In this document: positions 45,701 through 53,575 of the stretch, piece by piece
How positions within the stretch are numbered: the stretch's first letter is position 1
Layout: each line of letters opens with the position of its first letter
Source: Spirochaetia bacterium
GTDB taxonomy: Bacteria > Spirochaetota > Spirochaetia > Treponematales > Treponemataceae
Length of the DNA stretch: 64,000 nt
Assembly: GCA_900767955.1 (NCBI GenBank)
Contig: CAAGBC010000022.1
Coordinates: 124,001-188,000 of the forward strand
Reading direction: 5' to 3'
Translations under genes and position numbers: made by a program
The notes under the pieces: generated by a model
The model's input: only the letters and a program-made list of their open reading frames with translations
Told to the model about the DNA's origin: nothing
Database searches by the model: none

Positions 45701-45900
45701 ATCGAATATTAGGATTTAGTACTGGAATTTGTTCAAATTTTGACATAGAAAATCCAACTGATATGGAAACTGTAATGAGTAATGCAGACCAAGCTCTATA
45801 TTATTCAAAACAAACACAAAAAGGTTCCATAACAATTTGGTCTGATATAAAACATTTATTACCACAATTAAGTGACCTTCCAAAACCTGGGAGAGAATAA
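42754..45900 (+). CDS. Large GGDEF diguanylate cyclase with TPR-like and GAF-like regions
   Basis: 1,048 residues. The N-terminal 220 resemble a worn-down AAA/STAND ATPase: a Walker-B-like context is kept (YVIQNAQELSIEAIEIIKSL, then GKIIFCFDN), but no Walker A exists. About 230-680 is all-helical TPR-like repeat (SEDEASYYLN-type A/B helices). A GAF-like part near 700-860 follows. The GGDEF domain closes the protein with FLDMDNFKFYNDTYGHEAGD and RFGGDEF, both metal- and GTP-binding motifs intact. RKVD five residues before GGDEF is an inhibitory I-site. So an active, product-inhibited cyclic-di-GMP synthase is expected. The architecture matches MalT/PknK-like sensors. No signal peptide or membrane helix, so cytosolic. 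The signal is unknown. Confidence 0.88.
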   Translation: MAFDNILKSIISDFSEDKSNFLYISLPKQLIEETPDLLKDTSFSVINLTRNFAPIKPFMQILKECNPSEEIINQNSYSLQQETIQEYLLNGKAKERRDFINHEEVFFEKTRITQTVSTIIRNLCDKNYVIQNAQELSIEAIEIIKSLEKHRFNGKIIFCFDNEKIENSSTELQAFIDEKHKQNNFYEITNNEKFESKELSIKESVPTFDILYNSLRDCRLLFSLDQGKTISKWIISNIDSLKFSKKQKRLIHYEIAIISYLLSDTDEASYYLNNVLEDQEHEDEELIISALLYMAKVLSLKNASASALKYIKHAMQKLENKKDSDFYALAFMIYYEITERMDSSSSLNNYNEAQRLLKTRNLLNNKMNSSLIMPWHLVDDEKERKKLLPIIEESIEYAKQIDNKFALSTAYHWKGMLISDENNAEETLSWYSQCNEIRTQIGEVASIIKIRNGLSYEYLIRSEYKKSYDLINSFLNRITEINDYPEIIITLNNVGKTLFYSRHFNEAYEIFQKVLHLLHLFNLEEATYYSFLPEYNDVSAYKAIVDFIRNDDIHAKITLNNILNNGRRIAPSVEPFIDFMNAIVSVRENKIEDAENYFSDCENKFIKLGTNNLHCFCFFCYEFAHNLKESNNELLSEKYVNLGFEYAKKNNLSNFLDYNDKLSLKHYVLDLKEFDSLNINLEELSQKAEKERLMIQLHKRLRDSQFLNKIMTYSSDKLSKSNYIKNVIQAIFDHTMAEAVYIAEKDDNQWNLLDSVSRTEENIPSNELWEDFYKESTLTDKGKLFFNKEKNIIFGNISKFGFEGAVIIVPSQNTMFESDDYDTINIAISNLQSHIVMIKQNEHLMFLSSTDQLSQLKNRHALQEQLSIQSEMIRRYNNKRAMHFQMTIIFLDMDNFKFYNDTYGHEAGDLLISKFGELLKKVFRKVDFISRFGGDEFVILLPNTNCPEAHRAAERVHEALEESNYFITDLEDLLGKKLDVPENRILGFSTGICSNFDIENPTDMETVMSNADQALYYSKQTQKGSITIWSDIKHLLPQLSDLPKPGRE

Positions 45901-45908
45901 TCCTTAAA

Positions 45909-46580
45909 ATGGCTAAAAAAAAGATTTCTCGTGAAAAAATTATAAACGCGTTTTTATTTTCCTCATTTGACAAAAGTGCTGGTGCTACTTCTTTGCAAGA
46001 TATTTCTAATTTTTTGGAAATAAAAAAAGCATCTTTGTACAACCATTTTTCTAGCAAAGACGAAATGTATGAAGCAACTTTAGATTATTGTAAAGAATAT
46101 TTGTCTTCTGTTAATTTTATTCCAGATGAAATAAACTTAATTAAAAGCGTAGAAAAAGATTCATTAAATACTCTTTTGAAAAAAATAATAAAACGATACT
46201 TAAAATTATACGAAGCTGAACCATTATTCCAAATTTATACTTTTATTCATACGGAACAATATTTTAATTTAAAAGCTGCTGAAATTTCTGCTGATGAAAT
46301 CGCAAAAATCAAAGACGGAATTTTTGATATTTTCAAAATCTATTCTGACTACAAAAAAATTAAACAATTAACTGAACCTCAGTTAGAAAATATTTCTCAG
46401 TGGTTTTCTTCTGCGTTAATAAACCAATTTGATATTTACATTACTAACAAAAAAGAAATCGTTCGCCAAAATCCCGAAGCAGGAGCTGGAAGTCTCTTTG
46501 CCTTGCCAACTGACGATTCTGCTTTAGATTCTATAATCAACATTACAGAAGAATATATTTCAAATTTCACAAACAACTGA
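45909..46580 (+). CDS. TetR-family transcriptional regulator
   Basis: 223 residues. The N-terminal HTH (about 8-55) has the TetR order: REKIINAFLFSSF, then a helix with TSLQDISNFLEIKKASLYNHFSSKDEMYEATL, where KASLYNHF is the usual recognition motif. The C-terminal ligand domain is not specific. It follows the GGDEF gene by eight bases and ends in TGA, showing the standard code. Target and ligand are unknown; the neighbouring CmpB-like membrane protein gene, 41 bases downstream, is the obvious candidate. Confidence 0.9.
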   Translation: MAKKKISREKIINAFLFSSFDKSAGATSLQDISNFLEIKKASLYNHFSSKDEMYEATLDYCKEYLSSVNFIPDEINLIKSVEKDSLNTLLKKIIKRYLKLYEAEPLFQIYTFIHTEQYFNLKAAEISADEIAKIKDGIFDIFKIYSDYKKIKQLTEPQLENISQWFSSALINQFDIYITNKKEIVRQNPEAGAGSLFALPTDDSALDSIINITEEYISNFTNN

Positions 46581-46621
46581 TTTTTCTTTAAAAATTTTGG
46601 TTTCATTTCTATTTTAAAATT

Positions 46622-47506
46622 ATGAAATGGTTCCAAACTACAGGAATTTATTCTTTACCAGAAATGATTCCTAAAATTATTCTTATATTTTTCATATTCA
46701 GCTTCATTGGCTGGCTTTGTGAAGTCATTTATGTTGGATTCATTTTTGAACATCGCTTCATAAATAGAGGATTCTTATTTGGTCCAATATGTCCAATTTA
46801 CGGAATTGCAGGTGTTCTAATGTTATTCTTTCCAGAAAAACTACAACATTCTGTGATTCTTTTATTTTTTTCTGGAGTCGTAATTTGCACCGCTGTTGAA
46901 TATATTTCAAGTTTTTTGCTTGAAAAACTATTTCACACTACTTGGTGGGATTATTCAAATAAACAAATCCAGATTGGCTCTACAATTATAAAATTGAATC
47001 TAAACGGAAGAATTTGCTTACAAAACTCCCTTTTGTTTGGAATAATGACCGTTATAGGAATAAAATTCGTTTTTCCTTTTATACAAAAAATAATTTCTTC
47101 CATTCCACAAAATCTTACAAAATATTTTGCAATAATTCTTTCAATAATTTTTATATTTGATTTAATTTTTACAGTAAAAAGTTTAATTGACTTTAATAAA
47201 TACATTTACAAAATCAAAACACTAGGAACAACTCTTGAAGAAAAATTTCACAAAGAAGAATGGTTTAACAACGATTCCCTAAAAGAAATTTTTATTTCAG
47301 TAACAAATCAATTTAAAACTAAAAAAGAAAAATTTGATGAAAAAATAATCAAAGATTTTAATTACTTAAAAGAAAAATTAAAAAACACAAAACGATACAT
47401 CAACAAATTTCCTACAATGAAAAGTCATAAATACAAAGAAGTAATTCCTTTATTGCAAAATGATGAAATCAATTCAGATAAAAAAAATAGGCATCTCCAA
47501 GAATGA
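46622..47506 (+). CDS. CmpB-like integral membrane protein (PF06541 type)
   Basis: 294 residues. Five or so transmembrane segments fill the first 190 residues, and a long charged helical tail (about 195-294) follows. The motifs FIGWLCEVIYVG, NRGFLFGPICPIYGIAG and TWWDYS are the hallmark of the ABC_trans_CmpB family, often called putative ABC permeases, although no ABC partner is present here and transport is unproven. The best promoter is weak (TTTAAA-17-TATTTT) with six bases before the ATG. An AATAGGCAT/ATGCCTATT hairpin straddles its stop codon and may end transcription toward tex. Confidence 0.8.
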   Translation: MKWFQTTGIYSLPEMIPKIILIFFIFSFIGWLCEVIYVGFIFEHRFINRGFLFGPICPIYGIAGVLMLFFPEKLQHSVILLFFSGVVICTAVEYISSFLLEKLFHTTWWDYSNKQIQIGSTIIKLNLNGRICLQNSLLFGIMTVIGIKFVFPFIQKIISSIPQNLTKYFAIILSIIFIFDLIFTVKSLIDFNKYIYKIKTLGTTLEEKFHKEEWFNNDSLKEIFISVTNQFKTKKEKFDEKIIKDFNYLKEKLKNTKRYINKFPTMKSHKYKEVIPLLQNDEINSDKKNRHLQE

Positions 47507-47539
47507 AAATGCCTATTCAACTTTTAGGAAATCCTAAAA

Positions 47540-49909
47540 TTATTTTTTCAAAAGTGCTGCAAATGGATTGTATGACATTCCATCATCGCTGCCGCTATAC
47601 TGTTTTACATTTTCCTTTCTATTATTATTAAAGGAATTTGTTTTTTGAGCAGGAGCACTTCCGCCTTTTTTTACAACTACAACGCGTTTTTTAGTTCCGT
47701 CAGAAGGAGCAGCAGCTTTTGTTCCGCCCATTCCAACTTGACCAATACGACTTGCAGCATCGCTCTTTAATGAAAGACTAATTCTTCTGCGGTCTTTATC
47801 AAGGCCAATAATTGTAAATTCTTTTATATCTCCAACTTTTACAACTTCCATTGGGTCACTTACAAAAGAATCGCTAAGTTCGCTAACATGAATTAATCCA
47901 GTTTCGTGTATACCGATATCAACAAAAGCACCAAAATCAACAACATTTCTGATTTTTCCAGTTACTTTCATTCCTTCTTTTAAGTCTTCAAACTGAACTA
48001 CACCTTGCTGCATAATTGGAGCAGGATATCCATCGCGTGGGTCACGATTTGGTTTTTGTAATTCGTCTATAATATCGTTTAATGTTGTTTCACCAAGATT
48101 ATATTTTTCTGCAAGTTGTTTTTTGAAATCTGCAGAAACTTTATCTTTATTCTGAATTAAAGGCAAAAGTTCACGAGCAACATCATAGTTTTCTGGATGA
48201 ACCCAAGTATTATCAAGTGGATCAGCACTTTCTGAAATTTTTAAGAAGCCTGCACACTGTTCAAATGCTTTTGGTCCAAGCCCTGGAACTTTTTTCAAAT
48301 CTTCACGACTTGTGATTTTTCCGTTTGAATCACGATATGCAACAATTTTCTTTGCTGTGGAAGAATTAATTCCTGAAACATATTTCAAAAGTGAATAACT
48401 TGCTGTGTTAAGATTTACACCAACTTGGTTTACAACTGAACCAACAACTTCATCAAGCATTTCGCTTAATTTTTTCTGGTTTACATCGTGCTGATAAAGT
48501 CCAACACCAATTGCTTTTGGATCAATTTTTACAAGTTCAGCAAGAGGATCTTGCAAACGGCGGCCCATACTAATTGCACCACGAATAGTCAAATCAAGTT
48601 CTGGGAATTCTTCACGAGCAATATCACTTGCAGAATAAACAGAAGCTCCAGATTCATCAACAACTGTGTAACGAACATCTGGATAATTTTCGCTAATAAC
48701 TTTGCTTACAATTGCTTGAACTTCAGGGCTTCCTGTTCCGTTTCCAACTGCAACAACTTGAATATTGTATTTGCGAATTGCTTCATTAACTGCATTATAA
48801 GAACCATCTGGATCAGTAACTTGACGAATCAAGAATGAACCAAGATATTTTCCAGTTTCATCAAGGGCAGCACATTTTGTTCCTGTACGAATTCCAGGGT
48901 CTACACCAAGAACGCGGCTTCCTTTAATTGGTTGTGCCATCAAAAGATTTTTTAAGTTTTCGCTGAAAATCCCAATTCCGTGGCTATCAGCTTCATCTGT
49001 TTCATCACTGCGAATTTCACGAATAACAGCTGGTGACAACAAACGAACTACACCGTCTTCAATAGCATCTTTATGATAATTGTTATTAATTTTTACTTTT
49101 TTCTGAAGTAATAAAACTGCTGAATCAACATCAACATCAATAGTAACTTCCAATGCACCTTCGCGTTCACCACGATTAATTGCAAGAATTCTGTGTGGTT
49201 TTACTTGATTCAATGGTTCGCTGTAATCCCAATACATTTGGTATGTTGAAGTTTTTGCAGCTTCTTCATCACCAATTCCCTTTGTTTTTATCATTCCTTC
49301 TTTCATGTATAAATCATGAATAGCAGAACGATTATTTGTATCTTGTGAAGTGCGTTCAGCAAGAATATCTTTTGCTCCATTAAGCGCATCTTCAACAGTA
49401 GGAACTGATAATTCTGGATTTTCTGTATCTTCTTTTACAAATTCTTTTGCTTTTTCTTCAATTGCAACATCATCAAGTTCAAGCATTGCATCTGCTAAAG
49501 CATCAAGTCCTTTTTCAATAGCAACCATTCCACGAGTTTTCTTTTTCTTTTTGAATGGAGCCCACAAATCTTCCAATTCAGTAAGAGTTGTTGCGGACAT
49601 TGCTGCATTATACAAAGAATCTGTTAATTTTCCTTGGCCAAAAATACCTTTTACAATTTCAAGGCGGCGTTCTTCAAGATTTTTGTATGATTTGAATAAA
49701 TGATCACAATCACGAACTTGAACTTCGTCCAATGAACCGTGTTTTTCTTTACGATAGCGAGAGATAAAAGGAATTGTACATCCTTCTTCTACAAGGCTGA
49801 TAACTGCACTAACTTGCTGAACACGAATATTAATTTCGTCAGCAACTTTTTTCATAATTTCAACTTCATTGACAATAAGAGCGTCAATTGCTTCTTGTGT
49901 AAATTCCAT
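47540..49909 (-). CDS. tex: Transcription accessory protein Tex (S1 RNA-binding)
   Basis: 789 residues, a normal Tex. The N-terminal helical Tex-N domain has ISLVEEGCTIPFISRYRKEKHGSLDEVQVRD. The YqgF-like domain shows VLGVDPGIRTGTKCAALD. HhH motifs follow (KKIVAYRDSNGKITSREDL, VPGLGPKAFEQCAGFL) and the S1 domain closes (GMKVTGKIRNVVDFGAFVDIGIHETGLIHVSELS). The C-terminal tail is low-complexity (Gly/Ala/Lys, Asn-rich). Tex is a cytosolic nucleic-acid-binding factor linked to transcription and RNA processing. A promoter TTTACA-18-TAAAAT ends nine bases before the ATG, so the mRNA would be almost leaderless. Confidence 0.95.
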   Translation of the reverse strand: MEFTQEAIDALIVNEVEIMKKVADEINIRVQQVSAVISLVEEGCTIPFISRYRKEKHGSLDEVQVRDCDHLFKSYKNLEERRLEIVKGIFGQGKLTDSLYNAAMSATTLTELEDLWAPFKKKKKTRGMVAIEKGLDALADAMLELDDVAIEEKAKEFVKEDTENPELSVPTVEDALNGAKDILAERTSQDTNNRSAIHDLYMKEGMIKTKGIGDEEAAKTSTYQMYWDYSEPLNQVKPHRILAINRGEREGALEVTIDVDVDSAVLLLQKKVKINNNYHKDAIEDGVVRLLSPAVIREIRSDETDEADSHGIGIFSENLKNLLMAQPIKGSRVLGVDPGIRTGTKCAALDETGKYLGSFLIRQVTDPDGSYNAVNEAIRKYNIQVVAVGNGTGSPEVQAIVSKVISENYPDVRYTVVDESGASVYSASDIAREEFPELDLTIRGAISMGRRLQDPLAELVKIDPKAIGVGLYQHDVNQKKLSEMLDEVVGSVVNQVGVNLNTASYSLLKYVSGINSSTAKKIVAYRDSNGKITSREDLKKVPGLGPKAFEQCAGFLKISESADPLDNTWVHPENYDVARELLPLIQNKDKVSADFKKQLAEKYNLGETTLNDIIDELQKPNRDPRDGYPAPIMQQGVVQFEDLKEGMKVTGKIRNVVDFGAFVDIGIHETGLIHVSELSDSFVSDPMEVVKVGDIKEFTIIGLDKDRRRISLSLKSDAASRIGQVGMGGTKAAAPSDGTKKRVVVVKKGGSAPAQKTNSFNNNRKENVKQYSGSDDGMSYNPFAALLKK

Positions 49910-49983
49910 AGTTCGAATATTTTATGTAAAAAAATCGATGGTGTAAAGTGAATTTTTTATAGATATTTGTCTTTATAAAAAAA

Positions 49984-50511
49984 TTATTCCTCAAGCTTAA
50001 TTATATGAAATTGTTCCATTGAATTTCCCAAAAGAGATTCATCTGATGAACTTGCCTCTGCACCCAATGTTAATTCATACATTCCTGGTTCAGAAATTGA
50101 AACAACAAAAGTTTCATCAACACCTGCTATGGAAAAATCTTTCTTAATTTTATACTCAAAAATGCTATCTTCTACTGAATATGAATCATCATCAATATTA
50201 ATTGCATTTCCGTTTCGACTTATTACATTTAGCTTACAAGGTTCATCGATTACTTCATAATTATCATCTATTTTTTCTAAGAACATGTAAAATGACACGC
50301 TATTAACTTTATCTTCTGCAGAAAATTTTAGTTTATAATTTACAGTAATATTTTCATCTGCTTTTAATTCTTCTTTATCAACAAGAATCTGACCATTCAT
50401 TTCTACTCCATGATTCTGATCACTTACAGCTAAAGAAATTATTAAAAGCAATTCACAACTTGTAAGCATCATACAAAGCAAACTAACTAATAAAATTTTT
50501 ATTACTTTCAT
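49984..50511 (-). CDS. Putative lipoprotein of unknown function
   Basis: 175-176 residues. The signal sequence ends in a lipobox (LLCMMLTSCELL, Cys near 20), so the protein should be lipid-anchored in the periplasm or outer membrane. The mature part is beta-rich with phrases such as ADENITVNYKLKFSAEDKVNS and VVSISEPGMYELTLGAE, as in an Ig-like or beta-sandwich module. AGGA precedes; a GTG three bases before the ATG at 50511 is an alternative start. It is divergent from trkA and is not obviously linked to it. No family is recognised. Confidence 0.7.
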   Translation of the reverse strand: MKVIKILLVSLLCMMLTSCELLLIISLAVSDQNHGVEMNGQILVDKEELKADENITVNYKLKFSAEDKVNSVSFYMFLEKIDDNYEVIDEPCKLNVISRNGNAINIDDDSYSVEDSIFEYKIKKDFSIAGVDETFVVSISEPGMYELTLGAEASSSDESLLGNSMEQFHIIKLEE

Positions 50512-50558
50512 CACTTTTATTCCTTAATCAATAAAAACATTTATGCAAAATATTATAG

Positions 50559-50588
50559 TTGACACCTATTTTTTATTCAATGTAAAAT
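50559..50588 (+). promoter_or_regulatory. Promoter of trkA, leaderless type
   Basis: Consensus TTGACA (50559-50564), 18 bases, TAAAAT (50583-50588), six bases (CTAAAC), then the ATG at 50595. No Shine-Dalgarno site. Confidence 0.65.
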
Positions 50589-50594
50589 CTAAAC

Positions 50595-52037
50595 ATGAAA
50601 ATTGTAATTGTAGGTGCTGGCTTTACAGGTATTCAGCTTGCAAAACTACTAGTAAACGAAAAAAACGATGTTATCATTATAGAAAACAATGAAGAAATTG
50701 CTCGCCATGTTTCTAATCAACTAGATTGCAATGTTATTGTTGCAGACGGAAATAGCCTAGAAACTTTGGAAGAAGCAGGTATTTCAGATTCAGACGCTTT
50801 AGTTTGTGTTACAGAAAGTGACGAAGTAAACATGATTACTTGTTCATTAGTTGACGCAGTTTATCCTGAAATATTAAAAATTGCCCGCGTACGAAATTAC
50901 GCATATTATGTAAATACTGCAAACGCAAAAAAATCCCACGCAAATACTTTTAAAGGCAAACACAGACCTTTATACGGAATTGATTACATGATTCACCCTG
51001 ATGTTGAAGCAGCAGACGCAATCGTTCAAGCTGTAGAAAATGGTGCAATCAGTAATGTTCTTACTTTTGATAATTCACAAATGCAAATCACAAGAATTCC
51101 TATTATGGAAAATAGTGTTTTTGCAAACCATAAATTAATGGAACTAAAAAAATTAACAGACATAAATATGCTTGTTTGTTATGTAGAAATCGACGGAAAA
51201 ACAACTTTAGCCGATGGAAACACAATTATGGTTCCTGGTTGTACCTTGGGAGTCATCCTTTCAAAAGAAGATACAACACAAATTCTTGAATTGTCTGGTT
51301 CAAAGCAAAAAGAACTAAAAAAAATTGCATTAATTGGTGCTGGAAGAATCGGTTCCATTGTTGCTTCAAAAATTATAGAACCTAAAAAACACGCCATGAT
51401 TAAATTCTTTGGAAATAAAAATGCTCGTCATTCACAGGAAATTGTAATTATCGACAATGACGAACAATTAGCAAAAAATGCTTCAGAAAGATTTCCAAAT
51501 GCAAGAGTTTATAGAGCAGATGCCACTGATGAAAATTTCTTAGTGGAAGAAGGAATTACTTCTTTTGATTTAGCAATTTGTGCAACCCACAACCACGAAA
51601 TGAATATGGTTCTTGCGGCATATTTAGAATCACTTGGCGTAAAACAAACAATCAGTTTAGTAACAAGTTCCGCATTTGCGTCTATTGCACAAAAACTTGG
51701 GGTAGATGTTCCAATTCCATTACGAGATGTAATTGTTGATTCAATTATGAGCCATTTACGCGGAAATGTAGTTAAAGAAATTCACACAATCACAAATGGC
51801 GAATTAGAAATTATTGAATGTGTTCTTCCTTCTTCATCAAAAGTAAATGGAAAAACAGTAAAAGAAATTGCAGACCCAGGAAAATTCCTAATCTTATTGG
51901 ATAAACACTTGGGCAAAGACGAATACGAAATTACAAATGGTAACACAATGCTTTCTGCAGGCGATCACCTTGTTTTAATCACACAAGCTGAATTTAGTCA
52001 AAAAGTTCTTGAATTTTTTGGAAACACAATAGACTAG
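50595..52037 (+). CDS. trkA: Trk potassium uptake regulatory subunit TrkA
   Basis: 480 residues in two similar halves, each a Rossmann RCK-N domain plus a TrkA-C domain: KIVIVGAGFTGIQLAKLL at the start and KIALIGAGRIGSIVASKI near 242. These bind NAD(H) or ATP and gate the partner channel TrkH. The doubled form is the classical TrkA. It lies eight bases before trkH and they form one operon. Cytosolic, membrane-peripheral. Confidence 0.94.
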   Translation: MKIVIVGAGFTGIQLAKLLVNEKNDVIIIENNEEIARHVSNQLDCNVIVADGNSLETLEEAGISDSDALVCVTESDEVNMITCSLVDAVYPEILKIARVRNYAYYVNTANAKKSHANTFKGKHRPLYGIDYMIHPDVEAADAIVQAVENGAISNVLTFDNSQMQITRIPIMENSVFANHKLMELKKLTDINMLVCYVEIDGKTTLADGNTIMVPGCTLGVILSKEDTTQILELSGSKQKELKKIALIGAGRIGSIVASKIIEPKKHAMIKFFGNKNARHSQEIVIIDNDEQLAKNASERFPNARVYRADATDENFLVEEGITSFDLAICATHNHEMNMVLAAYLESLGVKQTISLVTSSAFASIAQKLGVDVPIPLRDVIVDSIMSHLRGNVVKEIHTITNGELEIIECVLPSSSKVNGKTVKEIADPGKFLILLDKHLGKDEYEITNGNTMLSAGDHLVLITQAEFSQKVLEFFGNTID

Positions 52038-52044
52038 GGATAAT

Positions 52045-53481
52045 ATGACATTAATTAGAATTATTTCTGCTCTTTTAGCAATTGTTGGCTCAACTTTTTT
52101 AATTCCAATAGGAACTGCATTTGCCTACAAGGAATATCAAGTTCTTCCTCATTTTTTAGTTCCAATGCTTTGTAGTTGGTGTTGTGCTGCTATTTTTATT
52201 TTTCTTTTTCGCAAACAAAAGTTTTATCTTAAAATAAAATTCACATTCGTTATTGTTGCATCCGCGTGGATTTTTACAAGTCTCTTTGGAGCCTTACCTT
52301 TGTTCACAAGCGGGTATATTCCTTCATTTACAGATGCAGTTTTTGAAAGCGTTAGTGGATTTTCTACAACAGGAGCATCAATTCTTTCCGAAATAGAAAA
52401 TCTTCCACGCAGTATTAATTTGTGGAGATGCCAAACTCAATGGCTTGGTGGAATGGGAATTGTTGCATTAACTGTTGCGTTACTTCCTTTGCTTGGCGTT
52501 GGCGGATTTCAGTTAATAAAAGCTGAAACTACTGGCCCAGAAAAAGGAAAAATTACTCCAAAAATTACTACAACAGCAAAATATTTGTGGATTATTTACC
52601 TTATTCTTACAGCAATCCAAACAATATTATTAAAAATCTTCGGAATGGATTTTATAGATGCACTTGCACACGCTTTTTCAACATTAGGAACTGGCGGATT
52701 TTCTACAAAAAACAATAGCGTTGCTTTTTATAATTCTGTTCCTATTGATGTAATTTGTACTATATTTATGTTCCTTGCTGGAATTAACTTTAGTTTGTTC
52801 TATTATCTTGTAACAAAAAAATTTCAAGATATAAAAGATAATTCAGAATTAAAAGCGTACTGCGGAATTTGTATTTTTGTTGTAATTGCAATAACATTGT
52901 GCCTTTTGCCAACTTATAAATCTTTCGGAACTGCACTTAGATACGCAGCATTTCAAACAACAACAATTATTACAACAACAGGATTTGCTTCAGCAGATTT
53001 TACGCTTTGGCCAATGACAGCCCAATTCTTTGTGTTTATTTTATTTTTCATTGGTGGTTGTTCAGGTTCAACAGCAGGAGGAATTAAAGTAATCCGTTGG
53101 GTAGTTTTACACAAACAATTAAGCAACGAAACAAAAAAAATGCTTCACCCACATGGAGTTTTTAGCATCCGACTAAATAATCAACCAGCAAGAAAAGACC
53201 TTGTTTTTACTGTTGCAGGATTCCTTTTTATTTATTTAGTTTTGGTTATTATCACAACATTTGTTGGATGCCTTGCAAAACTAGATTTATTAACAGCTTT
53301 TACAACAGCATTATCAATGGTAGGAAATATAGGCCCAGGATTTGGTTCCCTTGGTCCAAGTTGCAACTACGGATTTCTTCCTGACTTTGTAAAATGGTGG
53401 TATTGCTTTGCAATGCTTGCTGGCCGCCTTGAATTATACACAATGATAATCTTCTTCCTCCCAGAATATTGGAAAAAATAG
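52045..53481 (+). CDS. trkH: Trk potassium uptake channel subunit TrkH
   Basis: 478 residues with eight to ten transmembrane helices arranged in four M1-P-M2 units. Pore-loop sequences appear as SVSGFSTTGAS, LGTGGFSTKNN, TTTGFASADF and MVGNIGPGFGS, with the conserved filter glycines. The C-terminus MLAGRLELYTMIIFFLPEYWKK is the TrkH tail (GRLE...L). A weak AGGGATA precedes the ATG. Works with TrkA for K+ uptake at the inner membrane. The trkA-trkH order is typical. Confidence 0.94.
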   Translation: MTLIRIISALLAIVGSTFLIPIGTAFAYKEYQVLPHFLVPMLCSWCCAAIFIFLFRKQKFYLKIKFTFVIVASAWIFTSLFGALPLFTSGYIPSFTDAVFESVSGFSTTGASILSEIENLPRSINLWRCQTQWLGGMGIVALTVALLPLLGVGGFQLIKAETTGPEKGKITPKITTTAKYLWIIYLILTAIQTILLKIFGMDFIDALAHAFSTLGTGGFSTKNNSVAFYNSVPIDVICTIFMFLAGINFSLFYYLVTKKFQDIKDNSELKAYCGICIFVVIAITLCLLPTYKSFGTALRYAAFQTTTIITTTGFASADFTLWPMTAQFFVFILFFIGGCSGSTAGGIKVIRWVVLHKQLSNETKKMLHPHGVFSIRLNNQPARKDLVFTVAGFLFIYLVLVIITTFVGCLAKLDLLTAFTTALSMVGNIGPGFGSLGPSCNYGFLPDFVKWWYCFAMLAGRLELYTMIIFFLPEYWKK

Positions 53482-53575
53482 AAAAGTTTAATTTGCAAAA
53501 AAATACACTTGTCGTTTAGCCCCTTTGTTTATTATATTAAATGATAATATAAAATATTTTATAGAGGGTGCTAAA

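Noticed and set aside
49350..49703. 117-codon plus-strand frame inside tex
   Set aside because: Antisense, Ser/Ala-rich shadow of a certain coding region.
53482..53575. CIRCE (HrcA) operator before htpG
   Set aside because: No TTAGCACTC-N9-GAGTGCTAA pattern; only an AT palindrome.
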